A stretch of 64,000 bases of DNA from positions 1 to 64,000 of the forward strand of contig JAVBLX010000043.1 in the NCBI GenBank assembly GCA_031553075.1. Reading direction: 5' to 3'. This document shows, piece by piece, positions 34,097 through 42,823 of the stretch (within the stretch, counting starts at the first letter, position 1; the number at the start of each line of letters is the position of its first letter). The notes beneath the pieces were generated by a model. That model had not been told where the DNA came from and did no database searches. It saw only the letters and a list, made by a program, of their open reading frames with translations. Position numbers and translations under genes: made by a program. This DNA comes from DIGJ01 sp031553075. Lineage in GTDB: Bacteria; Bacillota; Clostridia; Lachnospirales; Lachnospiraceae.

Positions 34097-34300
34097 TTGA
34101 CAGAAGTACCAATTTGGGAACGATTTTTGTTGACGGTGAAAGAAGCCTCGTCATATTTTAATATTGGTGAAAATAAATTACATAAAATAGTAAATGAGTA
34201 TATGGAATCAGAATATAAATTTGTGGTTCAAAATGGTAGTAGATCAATGATTAATCGTAAGAAGTTTGAGGATTTTCTTGATAAAACAACTTCGATTTGA
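34097..34300 (+). CDS. xis: Excisionase, Tn916 Xis type
   Basis: Starts TTG at 34097, seven bases after AGGAGG. It is 67 residues, the same length as Tn916 Xis, and has the same layout: VPIWERFLLTVKEASSYFNIGENKLHKIVNEY.. and a C-terminal MINRKKFEDFLDKT. This small winged-helix protein binds DNA near the ends and directs the integrase toward excision. It lies next to the integrase gene, as in Tn916-family elements. A hairpin and promoter follow it, suggesting that int has its own control. Identity is well supported. Confidence 0.85.
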   Translation: MTEVPIWERFLLTVKEASSYFNIGENKLHKIVNEYMESEYKFVVQNGSRSMINRKKFEDFLDKTTSI

Positions 34301-34324
34301 ATATAGAATAAAGGCAAATACCAA

Positions 34325-34373
34325 TGGAAAAACAGCCCTAGATGTGATATAATTTCGATATTGCACTAGGGCT
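34325..34373 (+). promoter_or_regulatory. int promoter inside a long hairpin
   Basis: TGGAAA (34325-34330), 17 bases, then TATAAT (34348-34353) with a TGA extension (TGATATAAT) make a promoter. The -10 lies within a long imperfect stem in which AGCCCTAG (34334-34341) pairs with CTAGGGCT (34366-34373). Transcripts from upstream could end or be attenuated here while int is started separately. Confidence 0.55.
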
Positions 34374-34401
34374 TCTTCATATGAAAGGAGCTAATAAAAG
34401 A

Positions 34402-35607
34402 ATGAGTGAAAAGAGACGAGATAGTAAAGGTCGAATTTTACGGAATGGAGAATGCCAACGTAAGGATGGATTATATCAATATGACTATATTGATTTGAGA
34501 GGGAAACCAAAATGTTTATATAGTTGGAAGCTTGAAGCAACGGACTCGCTACCGAGTGGAAAAAGAAATTGTAAATCCCTTAGAGAAAAAGAACGTGAGA
34601 TACAAAGGAACATTGATGATGGAATTGTTCCATATGGTGGTGAGCTTACTGTATTGGAACTGGCCCATAAGTATATTTTGCAAAAGGCAGGAGTAAGGGC
34701 AACAACAAGAACTGGATATAAGACGGTTACGAATATTCTGGAAAAGGAAGAGTTTGGAGCAAAAAGAATTGATAAAGTGAAACTGTCTGATGCAAAAGAA
34801 TGGCTTATTAAGCTACAGGAGAAAGATGGTCGAAGCTATAGTTCTATTCATAGTATTAGAGGCGTTCTCAGACCAGCCTTTCAATTAGCGGTAGATGATG
34901 ATTTAATACGGAAGAATCCTTTCAATTTTCCACTGGTGTCAGTCATTGTAAATGATAGCGTTACAAGAGAAGCAATTACACATGACCAGAAGAGAAAGCT
35001 ACTGGAGTTCATAAAAAATGACAAACATTTCTGTAAATACTATGATGGTATCTATATTTTATTTTACACAGGTATGCGTATTTCTGAATTTGTTGGATTA
35101 ACAGTAAAAGATATTGATTTAAATGAAAGAACTATTAATATTAATCACCAGTTACAGAGAACAGGGCAAATGAAGTATATTATTCAACCGCCGAAATCAG
35201 AAGCAGGAGAGCGTGTTATTCCGATGCAAAATGAAGTATACGAGTGCTTTAAGCGTATTATTGATAATCGGAAGAAGCCCAAAGTTGAGCCTATGGTAGA
35301 CGGTAAAGTAGGATTTCTATATCTGGATAAGAACGGGATGCCCATGGTGGCTCTGCATTGGGAAAAATACTTTAAACACATTATAATGAAGTATAATAAA
35401 ATTTATAGAGCACAAATGCCGAAAGTTACTCCCCATGTATGCAGACATACTTATTGTTCCCATTGTGCATCAAGTGGCATGAATCCAAAACATTTACAGT
35501 ATTTAATGGGGCATTCAGATATAGGTGTTACACTGAATACTTACACGCATGTTGACTTTGATAACGTAAAGAAAGAGGTTAAAAACCTTGAAAAAGCCGT
35601 CCTGTAA
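34402..35607 (+). CDS. int: Tyrosine integrase, Tn916 type
   Basis: Starts MSEKRRDSKGRILRNGE at 34402, the same N-terminus as Tn916 Int. The frame extends back to 34381, but AAAGGAG lies inside that upper part. The N-terminal domain (about 1-65) binds arm sites, and the catalytic domain shows the active residues: R in TGMRISE, HxxR in THVCRHTYC, and H...Y in MGHSDIGVTLNTY. The length of 401 residues is normal. It lies at the right edge of the element, directly followed by a repeat-bearing probable attachment region. Confidence 0.95.
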   Translation: MSEKRRDSKGRILRNGECQRKDGLYQYDYIDLRGKPKCLYSWKLEATDSLPSGKRNCKSLREKEREIQRNIDDGIVPYGGELTVLELAHKYILQKAGVRATTRTGYKTVTNILEKEEFGAKRIDKVKLSDAKEWLIKLQEKDGRSYSSIHSIRGVLRPAFQLAVDDDLIRKNPFNFPLVSVIVNDSVTREAITHDQKRKLLEFIKNDKHFCKYYDGIYILFYTGMRISEFVGLTVKDIDLNERTININHQLQRTGQMKYIIQPPKSEAGERVIPMQNEVYECFKRIIDNRKKPKVEPMVDGKVGFLYLDKNGMPMVALHWEKYFKHIIMKYNKIYRAQMPKVTPHVCRHTYCSHCASSGMNPKHLQYLMGHSDIGVTLNTYTHVDFDNVKKEVKNLEKAVL

Positions 35608-35770
35608 ATTCACAAAACTAAGGTCATTTTACAGAGAATTTTACAGGAAATGACCATCAAGATAAGTGGCAAAACGTGTCAAAACATGAAAAATTATTAA
35701 AAATTGTAATGCCACGTAAATGACTGAAAGTGCCTAAAATCAAGGAAAAACCAGTGTTTTCAAGGAGAAA
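35601..35770. other. Probable right attachment region with integrase arm-type repeats
   Basis: CCTGTAAA at 35601 is in direct orientation, and its reverse TTTTACAG occurs at 35627-35634 and 35639-35646. GGTCATTT (35622-35629) and AAATGACC (35648-35655) make a larger inverted repeat around the last two. These lie just past the integrase stop, where Tn916-type arm sites are found. The exact core and junction cannot be fixed without the left end. The region ends at the ribosome site of the next gene. Confidence 0.45.
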
Positions 35771-35776
35771 ATGATA

Positions 35777-36235
35777 ATGACTAAGATTATGTTTTTTTGC
35801 CACGGCAATATATGTAGATCACCAATGGCTGAGTTTGTAATGAAAGATTTGGTACGTAAAGCAGGACTAGAGAATGAATTTGTGATTGCCTCTTCTGCAA
35901 CCAGCACAGAGGAAATTGGGAATCCGGTTCATCATGGAACCAGAAATAAACTGGCAGAGTATGGGATTTCCACGAAAGGAAAATATGCTGTGCAGTTCCG
36001 CAAGAGTGATTACAAGGAGTATGATTATATTATTGGGATGGAGCAATATAATATAAAGAATCTTATGCGGATTATTGGTCAGGACCTGGAAGGAAAGGTA
36101 TCCAGACTCTTGGATTTTACAGATACCAAAGGAGATATTGATGATCCTTGGTATACAGGGAACTTTGATTCTACTTATCAAGAGGTTTTAGCAGGGTGTA
36201 AAGGATTATTAAAACATATTATGGACTCTGAATAA
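35777..36235 (+). CDS. Low-molecular-weight protein-tyrosine phosphatase
   Basis: 152 residues starting MTKIMFFCHGNICRSP. The P-loop C8-x5-R14-S15 (CHGNICRS) is the signature of the LMW-PTP/arsenate-reductase-like superfamily; the general acid aspartate is at DDPWYTGNF near residue 128. The DPW form and the CHGNICRSPMAE start point to tyrosine phosphatase rather than arsenate reductase. Two ATGs are present; the second (35777) has the better distance from AAGGAG. It is the first gene of the chromosomal part, right beside the element. Confidence 0.9.
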   Translation: MTKIMFFCHGNICRSPMAEFVMKDLVRKAGLENEFVIASSATSTEEIGNPVHHGTRNKLAEYGISTKGKYAVQFRKSDYKEYDYIIGMEQYNIKNLMRIIGQDLEGKVSRLLDFTDTKGDIDDPWYTGNFDSTYQEVLAGCKGLLKHIMDSE

Positions 36236-36296
36236 GGCAAAAAGAGAAAAAGCATTATAAAACAACATTGTGGAGACAAGAAAGGAGTTTACAATT

Positions 36297-37439
36297 ATGA
36301 TTTACAGAGAAATTGGAAAAACAGGAGAAAAAGGAAGTATCATCGGACTTGGATGTGAGCATCTGGATGGCAAACCTTATGAGCAGGTGAAAGAAACACT
36401 GGATGCTGCTTTGGAGCAGGGAATTAATATTCTGGATGTATTTATGCCTGGACAAGAAATTCGCGGTAATATTTCCAAAGCATTAGGCAGCAATCGTGAG
36501 AAAGTTTTAATTCAGGGGCATATCGGTTCTACGGATATTAATCAGCAATATGATATTAGCCGTGATTTACCGACAGTCCAGAAGTATTTTGAGGCTCTCT
36601 TAAAGAACTTTGGATACATTGATTTTGGAATGATGTTTTTTATTGACTCCGAAAAGGATTACAAAGGAGTCTTTGATACTGGATTTATTACATACGTGGA
36701 AAAGTTAAAAAAGCAGGGAGATATCCGGCACATTGGATTCAGCTCTCATAACCCGGAAATGGCGACTAAGGTGATTCAGACAGGCGTGCCGGAAATGATG
36801 ATGTTTAGTATTAATCTGGGATTTGATTTGTATCCCGCGGAAAGTGATATATTCTCGGCTCTGGATAATGGATTTGACACCAGTTTGTTTAAAGGAATAG
36901 ATCCTAAACGGGCTGCACTCTATAAGTTGTGTGAGCAAAGAGGAATTGGAATCACAGTTATGAAAACATTAGGAGCAGGAAAACTTATATCCAGCGAGCA
37001 CAGTCCTTTTGGTAAACCAATGACGGTGGCACAATGCCTTCATTATGCCCTGACTCGCCCAGCAGTTGCCAGTGCTCTTCTTGGCTGTAAGACCAGGGAT
37101 GAGATTCTGGATGCTGTGAAGTATCTTGAGCTAAGTGATGAGGAAAGAGATTATGCACCAATATTAGATTCAGTAAGAAATGATTTTAAGGGTAGCTGTG
37201 TATATTGTAGTCATTGCCAGCCATGTCCAGTGGGAATTGATATTGCGGCGGTAAATAAATATCTGGATATTGCCAGACTGGATTTAGCCAATGTACCACC
37301 ATCTATCCGTTCTCATTATCAAAGCCTTTCCAATAGGGGAAGCGAATGTATCACTTGTGGAAATTGTGAAAGCCGCTGTCCGTTTGGTGTGCCAATTATT
37401 GATAATATGGCAGAGGCTGCTAAAGTTTTTGAAGGATAA
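36297..37439 (+). CDS. Aldo/keto reductase with C-terminal 4Fe-4S clusters
   Basis: A 380-residue AKR-superfamily oxidoreductase. Start at 36297 after AAAGGAG; an upstream reading runs through the ribosome site. The barrel includes GLGCEHLDGKP, INILDVFMPGQE, IRHIGFSSHNPEMA and the GIGITVMKTLGAGKL strand. The C-terminus, from about residue 300, carries two ferredoxin-type motifs: CVYCSHCQPCPVGI and CITCGNCESRCPFGV, for two 4Fe-4S clusters. Such 'predicted oxidoreductases of the aldo/keto family' are common in anaerobic Clostridia. Substrate unknown. The catalytic tyrosine position was not confirmed by eye. Confidence 0.85.
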   Translation: MIYREIGKTGEKGSIIGLGCEHLDGKPYEQVKETLDAALEQGINILDVFMPGQEIRGNISKALGSNREKVLIQGHIGSTDINQQYDISRDLPTVQKYFEALLKNFGYIDFGMMFFIDSEKDYKGVFDTGFITYVEKLKKQGDIRHIGFSSHNPEMATKVIQTGVPEMMMFSINLGFDLYPAESDIFSALDNGFDTSLFKGIDPKRAALYKLCEQRGIGITVMKTLGAGKLISSEHSPFGKPMTVAQCLHYALTRPAVASALLGCKTRDEILDAVKYLELSDEERDYAPILDSVRNDFKGSCVYCSHCQPCPVGIDIAAVNKYLDIARLDLANVPPSIRSHYQSLSNRGSECITCGNCESRCPFGVPIIDNMAEAAKVFEG

Positions 37440-37544
37440 AATTTGGCGGTAATGAAGAAAATGTCCCTTTATAGTGTGCTTAAGGTGCAATAATTGCTTA
37501 TTGTATAGTAGATATGATAAACAAAGAAAAGAGGGGGAAGTTCA

Positions 37545-38333
37545 ATGAATCTTCAGTTAAAAAATCGCGTAGTATTTGTTACAGGCGGAAGCAGGGGAAT
37601 TGGTAAAGCAGTTATTATGGATCTTTTAAAAGAAGGCGCATATGTGGGAACCTGTTCTCGTAAGCTACATGAATTAGAAGAGCTTTATGCGTCACTACCT
37701 GTGGAAATACGCTCACGGCTTGCCATTCAGGAATGTGATGTTCGTAATTCAGAAGAGGTACGTTTAGCTGTGAATCATACCATTGCACAATTTGGGCGGT
37801 TGGATGGAATAGTGGCTAATGCAGGTTTCGGGACATCTGGAAGAATTCTGGAAACATCTGCAGAAGAGTGGATATCACAATATGAAATGAAATTACTAAG
37901 CGTTACTAACTTAGTACAGGCATCCATTTCGGCCTTGCGTCAATCAGATGCAGCCAGGATAGTAATTATGAATGGTGTAACTGCGAATACGCCAGACCCC
38001 CACATGGCAGCGGTCAGTGTGTCGAGGGCTGCGGTAAAGCAATACGCAAAGTTGCTGGCAACAGAACTGACGTCGGATAAGATTTGTGTTAATACAGTGA
38101 ACATTGGAGCAATAGGAACGGAACGTCAAATGGAACGTTTCAAAAAGTCTGCTTCACAGCTTACTTTTCAGGAATGGGAAAAAGAAGAAGCCAAACGGCG
38201 AGGTATTGGGTTTGAAAGATTTGGAAGAACAGATGAGGTTTCACCAGCTGTTTTATTGCTCCTCTCACCATTGTCCTCTTATATTACAGGAAGTGCAATC
38301 GAGGTGGCAGGTGGACTGCACATAATCAATTGA
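37545..38333 (+). CDS. Short-chain dehydrogenase family protein with altered active site
   Basis: A 262-residue SDR. The nucleotide-binding site VTGGSRGIGKAV is intact at residues 12-23, as is NAGFG (about 92-96). The usual catalytic Y-x3-K in the YSASK motif is replaced by VSVSR (residues about 167-171, in MAAVSVSRAAV), and the usual serine segment reads IVIMNGVTAN instead of IVNISS. So the cofactor may bind but normal SDR chemistry is doubtful. Some SDR subgroups have such changes, so this may be an alternative or non-enzymatic member. The C-terminus SSYITGSAIEVAGGLHI is typical. Confidence 0.8.
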   Translation: MNLQLKNRVVFVTGGSRGIGKAVIMDLLKEGAYVGTCSRKLHELEELYASLPVEIRSRLAIQECDVRNSEEVRLAVNHTIAQFGRLDGIVANAGFGTSGRILETSAEEWISQYEMKLLSVTNLVQASISALRQSDAARIVIMNGVTANTPDPHMAAVSVSRAAVKQYAKLLATELTSDKICVNTVNIGAIGTERQMERFKKSASQLTFQEWEKEEAKRRGIGFERFGRTDEVSPAVLLLLSPLSSYITGSAIEVAGGLHIIN

Positions 38334-38355
38334 TTTTGAATGTAAAAATAAATGG

Positions 38356-38390
38356 GGCGGTTGAACAAAATGAAGTTCAGCCGCCAATTT
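38356..38390 (+). terminator. Terminator-like hairpin after the SDR gene
   Basis: GGCGGTTGAAC (38356-38366) pairs with GTTCAGCCGCC (38375-38385) apart from one wobble, followed by T-rich sequence. It lies 22 bases after the SDR stop and, between convergent genes, may act for both. Confidence 0.7.
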
Positions 38391-38469
38391 ATTATAATTT
38401 CATATAGAGTATTTGGTTCTCATTATTTATTTATTTATTTATTTGCTTGTTTATTTATTTGGACTGCAT

Positions 38470-40599
38470 CTAATCCAACTTAAATCTTGAAACAAGCGAA
38501 GTCAAATCATTGGATGTGTTTTGAGTTTCGTTCATATTTTCAACTACAATAGAAGCACTAAGGGAAACATCAGAAGTCTGCTCTGCCACCGTCATGGTAG
38601 TCCTTGCACCTTCCTGGGCGGCCATGGATACTTCATTGATTGAGCGCAGCAAGGTTTGGATAGAAGCAAGAAGTTCTTCCGAAGTTGCACTTAAATCACT
38701 GGTCATGTCACTGACAAAGATGGCATCATTTGTATAAGAATCAGCGGCTTTAAGCATGTCTTTATAGTCTTGCTGTACTTCAGTTGCCACAAAGTTCAAT
38801 AAATCACTGGAGCTTTTGGATAAGGCATTAACAGCGGTCATAACAAGCTGGGTAATTTGCTGAATCTGAGTGACTGTCTTTTTAGAATTGTCGGCCAGGT
38901 TGCCGATTTCATTTGCAACAACAGCAAAGCCTCTGCCTGCTTCACCGGCCCTTGCCGCTTCAATAGAGGCATTTAAGGCTAACAGGGTGGTCTGACTAGT
39001 GATATCTAAAATGGCATCAGCCAGTGCATTGATTTCGTCTACCGCTTTGGAATCTTCCAAAGCTTTTTCCAGTGTTCCTTTGATTTCGCTGAAGACCTGG
39101 TTGGATTTTTCAATGGAATCATTTACATCTTTGCCTAATTCTGAAGCACGGGCATAAATTTCTTTTGATTTGCCGGCACCTTCCTCGGCCTTTTCGGCTA
39201 CAGATCCGACGGCATTTTCAATTTCAATGGCAGTAGCATTCATTTCTTCGGCAGAAGCACCTGTTTCTTCCATTCCGGCACTAAGCTCTTCGGTAGCAGC
39301 GGAGGTATCTGAGATACGATCGTTTAATGATCCAAGGGCATTATTAATATTTGATACCTGATTTTGTAAAGAGGTGGTTGCCTCATTAATGCCGGAAACA
39401 GTTTCTACCAGGCCATTACGCATACGCTGCAGGTCGTTGGATAAGTCGCCAATTTCGTCCTTACGTTTTTGATATTTTTTGGGAACCACAGCAGTTAAGT
39501 CACCCCCAGCTATAATACTGGCAAGTTGTGACATAGCCTTGACCGGTTTTGAAATACTGTTTGATAAGAGGAAAATAATAATTACGGCGGCAATTAGGCC
39601 AATAATACCAACGGTGAGAATCATGGCGATTGTTTCATCGGTACTGGCCATTACTTCCGATTCAGGGACAACGACGCTATATACCCAGTCTACCCCCGAA
39701 TTACCCATTGGTACACGAACAAAGGCTTTATAAGAAGTTGTATTAAGGGTTGTAGAATGAATTTTGCCAATATAGGAACCGCCACTTTTTAAGGCAGCAA
39801 CAATATCACCTGCTTCTGCCGCTTGTGTAATATCGGGATCAACAATACCCAGAAGACTTCTGTCAATATGTGCGACAGTTAAGCCCTTGTTGGTAAGAAG
39901 CTTACCAAAGCCAGTTTCAAATAAATGAACGGTATCATTAATTTGATTGATGTAATCCAGGGTATAATCTACGCCAACAGCCCCCACAATTTTTCCGGCG
40001 CTGTTTTTTACGGGATAACAAAAGGTAATAACAGTCATTACCTTACCGTTTATTTCATAGTCGTATGGTGGGGTCACGTAGGCATTACCAGTTTCAAAGG
40101 GGACAAGGTAATAATCTCCAGCGCCGGTCACATCATAATCAACCAAGTAAGTTTTTGCTATACCATTGTCCGTTTGGTTGAAATAGGAGATATATCGCCC
40201 TGTTCCATCACTAACTTCAGTATTTTGAAAAGAGGAGTCCAAACCGTCCAGGGCATTTGGTTCAAAACAGCCCCATGCACCAAGAATCACAGTCTGCTTA
40301 CTCAACACGGTATTGTAGAGCAAATTGTCCAGAAATTTACGACGGTTTTCGGGCATAATAGTTTCATATTGTTCAGCAGCAAATTTTAATCCTAAGATAA
40401 GGTTGTCAGCCTTGCTAAATTCATTAGACATTTCATTTCCGTTGTCTTTAGCAGAGCTTAGTATTAAATCGCTGGACAAAGAATCTGCTAATGATGTTGT
40501 TCTCACAATTACCAAAATTAAAAAGATGCCTAATACAGCAACAAAGGTGCTGAGCAATGACAAGAGCATTTTGGGACCCAGTTTACGTAATTTTCTCAT
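38470..40599 (-). CDS. Methyl-accepting chemotaxis protein with dCache sensor
   Basis: A 709-residue membrane receptor. A first membrane helix is at about residues 10-33, then an extracellular dCache-type sensor of about 290 residues (including VISYFNQTDNGIAKTYLVDYD, VITFCYPVKNSAGKIVGAVGVDY, and VYSVVVPESEVM), a second helix at about 325-347, a HAMP segment, and the cytoplasmic hairpin with EAGRGFAVVANEIGNLAD near residue 550 that contacts CheA/CheW. The protein should sense a small ligand and steer motility. It is transcribed alone, on the minus strand. A GGAGG lies 7 bases before the start. Confidence 0.95.
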   Translation of the reverse strand: MRKLRKLGPKMLLSLLSTFVAVLGIFLILVIVRTTSLADSLSSDLILSSAKDNGNEMSNEFSKADNLILGLKFAAEQYETIMPENRRKFLDNLLYNTVLSKQTVILGAWGCFEPNALDGLDSSFQNTEVSDGTGRYISYFNQTDNGIAKTYLVDYDVTGAGDYYLVPFETGNAYVTPPYDYEINGKVMTVITFCYPVKNSAGKIVGAVGVDYTLDYINQINDTVHLFETGFGKLLTNKGLTVAHIDRSLLGIVDPDITQAAEAGDIVAALKSGGSYIGKIHSTTLNTTSYKAFVRVPMGNSGVDWVYSVVVPESEVMASTDETIAMILTVGIIGLIAAVIIIFLLSNSISKPVKAMSQLASIIAGGDLTAVVPKKYQKRKDEIGDLSNDLQRMRNGLVETVSGINEATTSLQNQVSNINNALGSLNDRISDTSAATEELSAGMEETGASAEEMNATAIEIENAVGSVAEKAEEGAGKSKEIYARASELGKDVNDSIEKSNQVFSEIKGTLEKALEDSKAVDEINALADAILDITSQTTLLALNASIEAARAGEAGRGFAVVANEIGNLADNSKKTVTQIQQITQLVMTAVNALSKSSSDLLNFVATEVQQDYKDMLKAADSYTNDAIFVSDMTSDLSATSEELLASIQTLLRSINEVSMAAQEGARTTMTVAEQTSDVSLSASIVVENMNETQNTSNDLTSLVSRFKLD

Positions 40600-40685
40600 T
40601 CATTTTCCTCCAATTTTCGTTGTTTTGCAAGTTATACTTATATTTTACACAAAAAGTGTTTTTTTTACAAGTAAATTTGTGCTTT

Positions 40686-42605
40686 TTACCCTAGTAGCTC
40701 CTCCCAAAGGTTCATCAGTTCTTCCAGCCGACCCTCGGTTTGTTTTTTTTCATTATTCAGCTTAAGGAGTCGGGAGACATCCGTATAAACCTCTTCCAAG
40801 GTGAGCAGTTCATCAATTTCGCTGGTGCGGATTTCCAAGGCATGAATTTCTTCCTCGCATTTTTTAATATCACTTTCCAGTTTTCGAAGTCGGGCTTTTT
40901 CTTCCTTTTGCTGCTGCCAGTCTGATTTGGACTCGGATAAGACCTCGCCCGCCACATGTTCGGAGGAAGCAGAGGAATCCAGTAAATATGCTTTCTCTAT
41001 ATCCTCCTTCTTTTCCAGATAATAGTCATAATCTCCAATATAATTTAAAAGCTGCCCATTGGTTAAATCCAGGATGCGAGTAGCAGTTTTGTTAATGAAG
41101 TACCGGTCATGGGAAACATATAGGACGGTACCACCATAATTTCGAATAGCATTTTCCAGGATTTCCTTGGAGGTAATATCCAAATGGTTAGTAGGCTCAT
41201 CCAGAATCAGAAGATTGGCTTCGGAGAGCATGAGTTTTGCTAATGAGACCCGGCCTCGCTCACCACCGCTGATATCCTTAATTCGTTTGAAGACATCATC
41301 GCCGGTAAATAAAAATGCAGCAAGAATACTTCGGATTCGTGTATTATCCAGATTGGGATAAGTATCTTGCAGTTCATCAAACAGGGTCTTATCCATATTG
41401 AGAACCTGATGTTCCTGGTCATAATAACCGACCTTTACCTTGGAACCAAGGAGAATTTCGCCGGAATCTGGTGATACCAGCTGGTTGATAATCTTTAATA
41501 TGGTGGTTTTCCCAGTGCCGTTGTTTCCAATAATAGCTACTTTTTCTTCTCGTTTAATATCAAAATAAAGATTTTGAAAGAGGCAGTTAGCACCAAAGGA
41601 TTTGGATAAATTTTTTATTGTCAGAACATCATTTCCGCTTTGTACAGATGGCTCAAGGCGAATGTTCATATGATCCAGTTCCATAATGGGTTTATCCAGG
41701 ACTTCTATTTTATCCAGCATTTTTTCACGGCTTTCAGCCCGCCGAATGGATTTTTCCCGGTTGAAGGAGCGAAGCTTGGCAATGACCTCTTCCTGATGCT
41801 TGATTTCCCGCTGTTGATTATAATACTGTTTTAACATGGCATCCCGAAGCATTGTCTTTTTTTCAGCATAAGCAGAATAATTTCCTTCATATACCCGACA
41901 TTTTCCCTGTTCCAGTTCTACCACTTTGCCTACTACTCGGTCAAGGAAATAGCGATCGTGGGCTACCAGAATAACGGCCCCTTTATAGTTCAGCAGATAG
42001 TTTTCCAGCCATCTTATGGACTCCATGTCTAAATGGTTGGTAGGTTCATCCAACAGAATGATATCAGGCGTGGACAACAGGAGTTTTCCCAGTGCAACCC
42101 GGGTTTTTTGGCCGCCGGAGAGGGTGTCGGCAGTTCGTCCGAAATCCTCTTCCAGAAAGCCAAGTCCCTTTAGAACACCGGTAACTTCACTTTCGTAAGC
42201 GTAGCCATTCTGAATTTCAAATTCATGATTCAGGCGGGAATAGGTAGAAAGCATTTTCTCCAATTCTTCCCCGGAAACAGATTTCATCTCTAACTCCAGC
42301 TGGCGAAGCTGGTCGCGCAGGGTCAGAACATTTTTTTTGACTTCCAGCATTTCTTCATAAATGGTACGCTGGGATGTCAGTTCCTGATGTTGTGCCAGAT
42401 AGCCAATGGTGGTGTCCTTTGCCAGAATCGTTTCGCCCTCATCAGCAGAAAGCTGTTTCATGATAATTTTTAATAGAGTTGTTTTTCCAGCTCCGTTGAT
42501 CCCAACAATTGCCGCTTTTTCACGTTCATTGATATGAAAGGAAACCTGAGAGAGAATCTCATCCGTCCCAAATGCTTTACTTATATTATTACAAGCTAAT
42601 ACCAT
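40686..42605 (-). CDS. ABC-F family ATPase (YdiF-like translation factor)
   Basis: A 639-residue protein with two ABC domains and no membrane segment. Domain 1 has GINGAGKTT (about 35-43), LSGGQKTRVALGKLL and LLDEPTNHLDMES; domain 2 has GNNGTGKTT (about 360), SGGERGRVSLAKLM and LILDEPTNHLDITS. A P-site tRNA-interaction-type linker of charged helices (LRSFNREKSIRRAESREKML) lies between. Similar proteins (YdiF in Bacillus) act on the ribosome; some ABC-F give antibiotic resistance, which cannot be told here. The C-terminal extension is a coiled coil. Monocistronic, start with GGAGG. Confidence 0.9.
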   Translation of the reverse strand: MVLACNNISKAFGTDEILSQVSFHINEREKAAIVGINGAGKTTLLKIIMKQLSADEGETILAKDTTIGYLAQHQELTSQRTIYEEMLEVKKNVLTLRDQLRQLELEMKSVSGEELEKMLSTYSRLNHEFEIQNGYAYESEVTGVLKGLGFLEEDFGRTADTLSGGQKTRVALGKLLLSTPDIILLDEPTNHLDMESIRWLENYLLNYKGAVILVAHDRYFLDRVVGKVVELEQGKCRVYEGNYSAYAEKKTMLRDAMLKQYYNQQREIKHQEEVIAKLRSFNREKSIRRAESREKMLDKIEVLDKPIMELDHMNIRLEPSVQSGNDVLTIKNLSKSFGANCLFQNLYFDIKREEKVAIIGNNGTGKTTILKIINQLVSPDSGEILLGSKVKVGYYDQEHQVLNMDKTLFDELQDTYPNLDNTRIRSILAAFLFTGDDVFKRIKDISGGERGRVSLAKLMLSEANLLILDEPTNHLDITSKEILENAIRNYGGTVLYVSHDRYFINKTATRILDLTNGQLLNYIGDYDYYLEKKEDIEKAYLLDSSASSEHVAGEVLSESKSDWQQQKEEKARLRKLESDIKKCEEEIHALEIRTSEIDELLTLEEVYTDVSRLLKLNNEKKQTEGRLEELMNLWEELLG

Positions 42606-42747
42606 AGATTCCTGCCTCCGAATTATTATCCAAATCTCACGGAGATATGAAAGTGAAAAACTCCACGAGAGGTCCTGTTGAAAATGTTGTCAATACAGAA
42701 AATAATACCACAGACCATAAAAACCGTCAAATCTTGACTGGGAATCA

Positions 42748-42776
42748 TTGACATGTATTTAACAATTTTATATAAT
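42748..42776 (+). promoter_or_regulatory. Promoter of rex with an overlapping Rex operator
   Basis: TTGACA (42748-42753) and TATAAT (42771-42776) with 17-base spacing form a strong promoter. TTGACATGTATTTAACAA (42748-42765) agrees with the Rex site TTGTTAAnnnnTTAACAA at 11 of 14 fixed positions, and it covers the -35 and spacer. Rex would thus block its own promoter, as known for several Firmicutes. Confidence 0.7.
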
Positions 42777-42823
42777 ATAAGTTAGGAATGAAAGTGGCTG
42801 AGAGAGGAAAGGAGTTAGTAAAA

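Noticed and set aside
38423..38460. Repeated TTTA units between the SDR and chemotaxis genes
   Set aside because: A short tetranucleotide run in a convergent intergenic region; it does not touch a promoter or reading frame, so phase variation is not supported.
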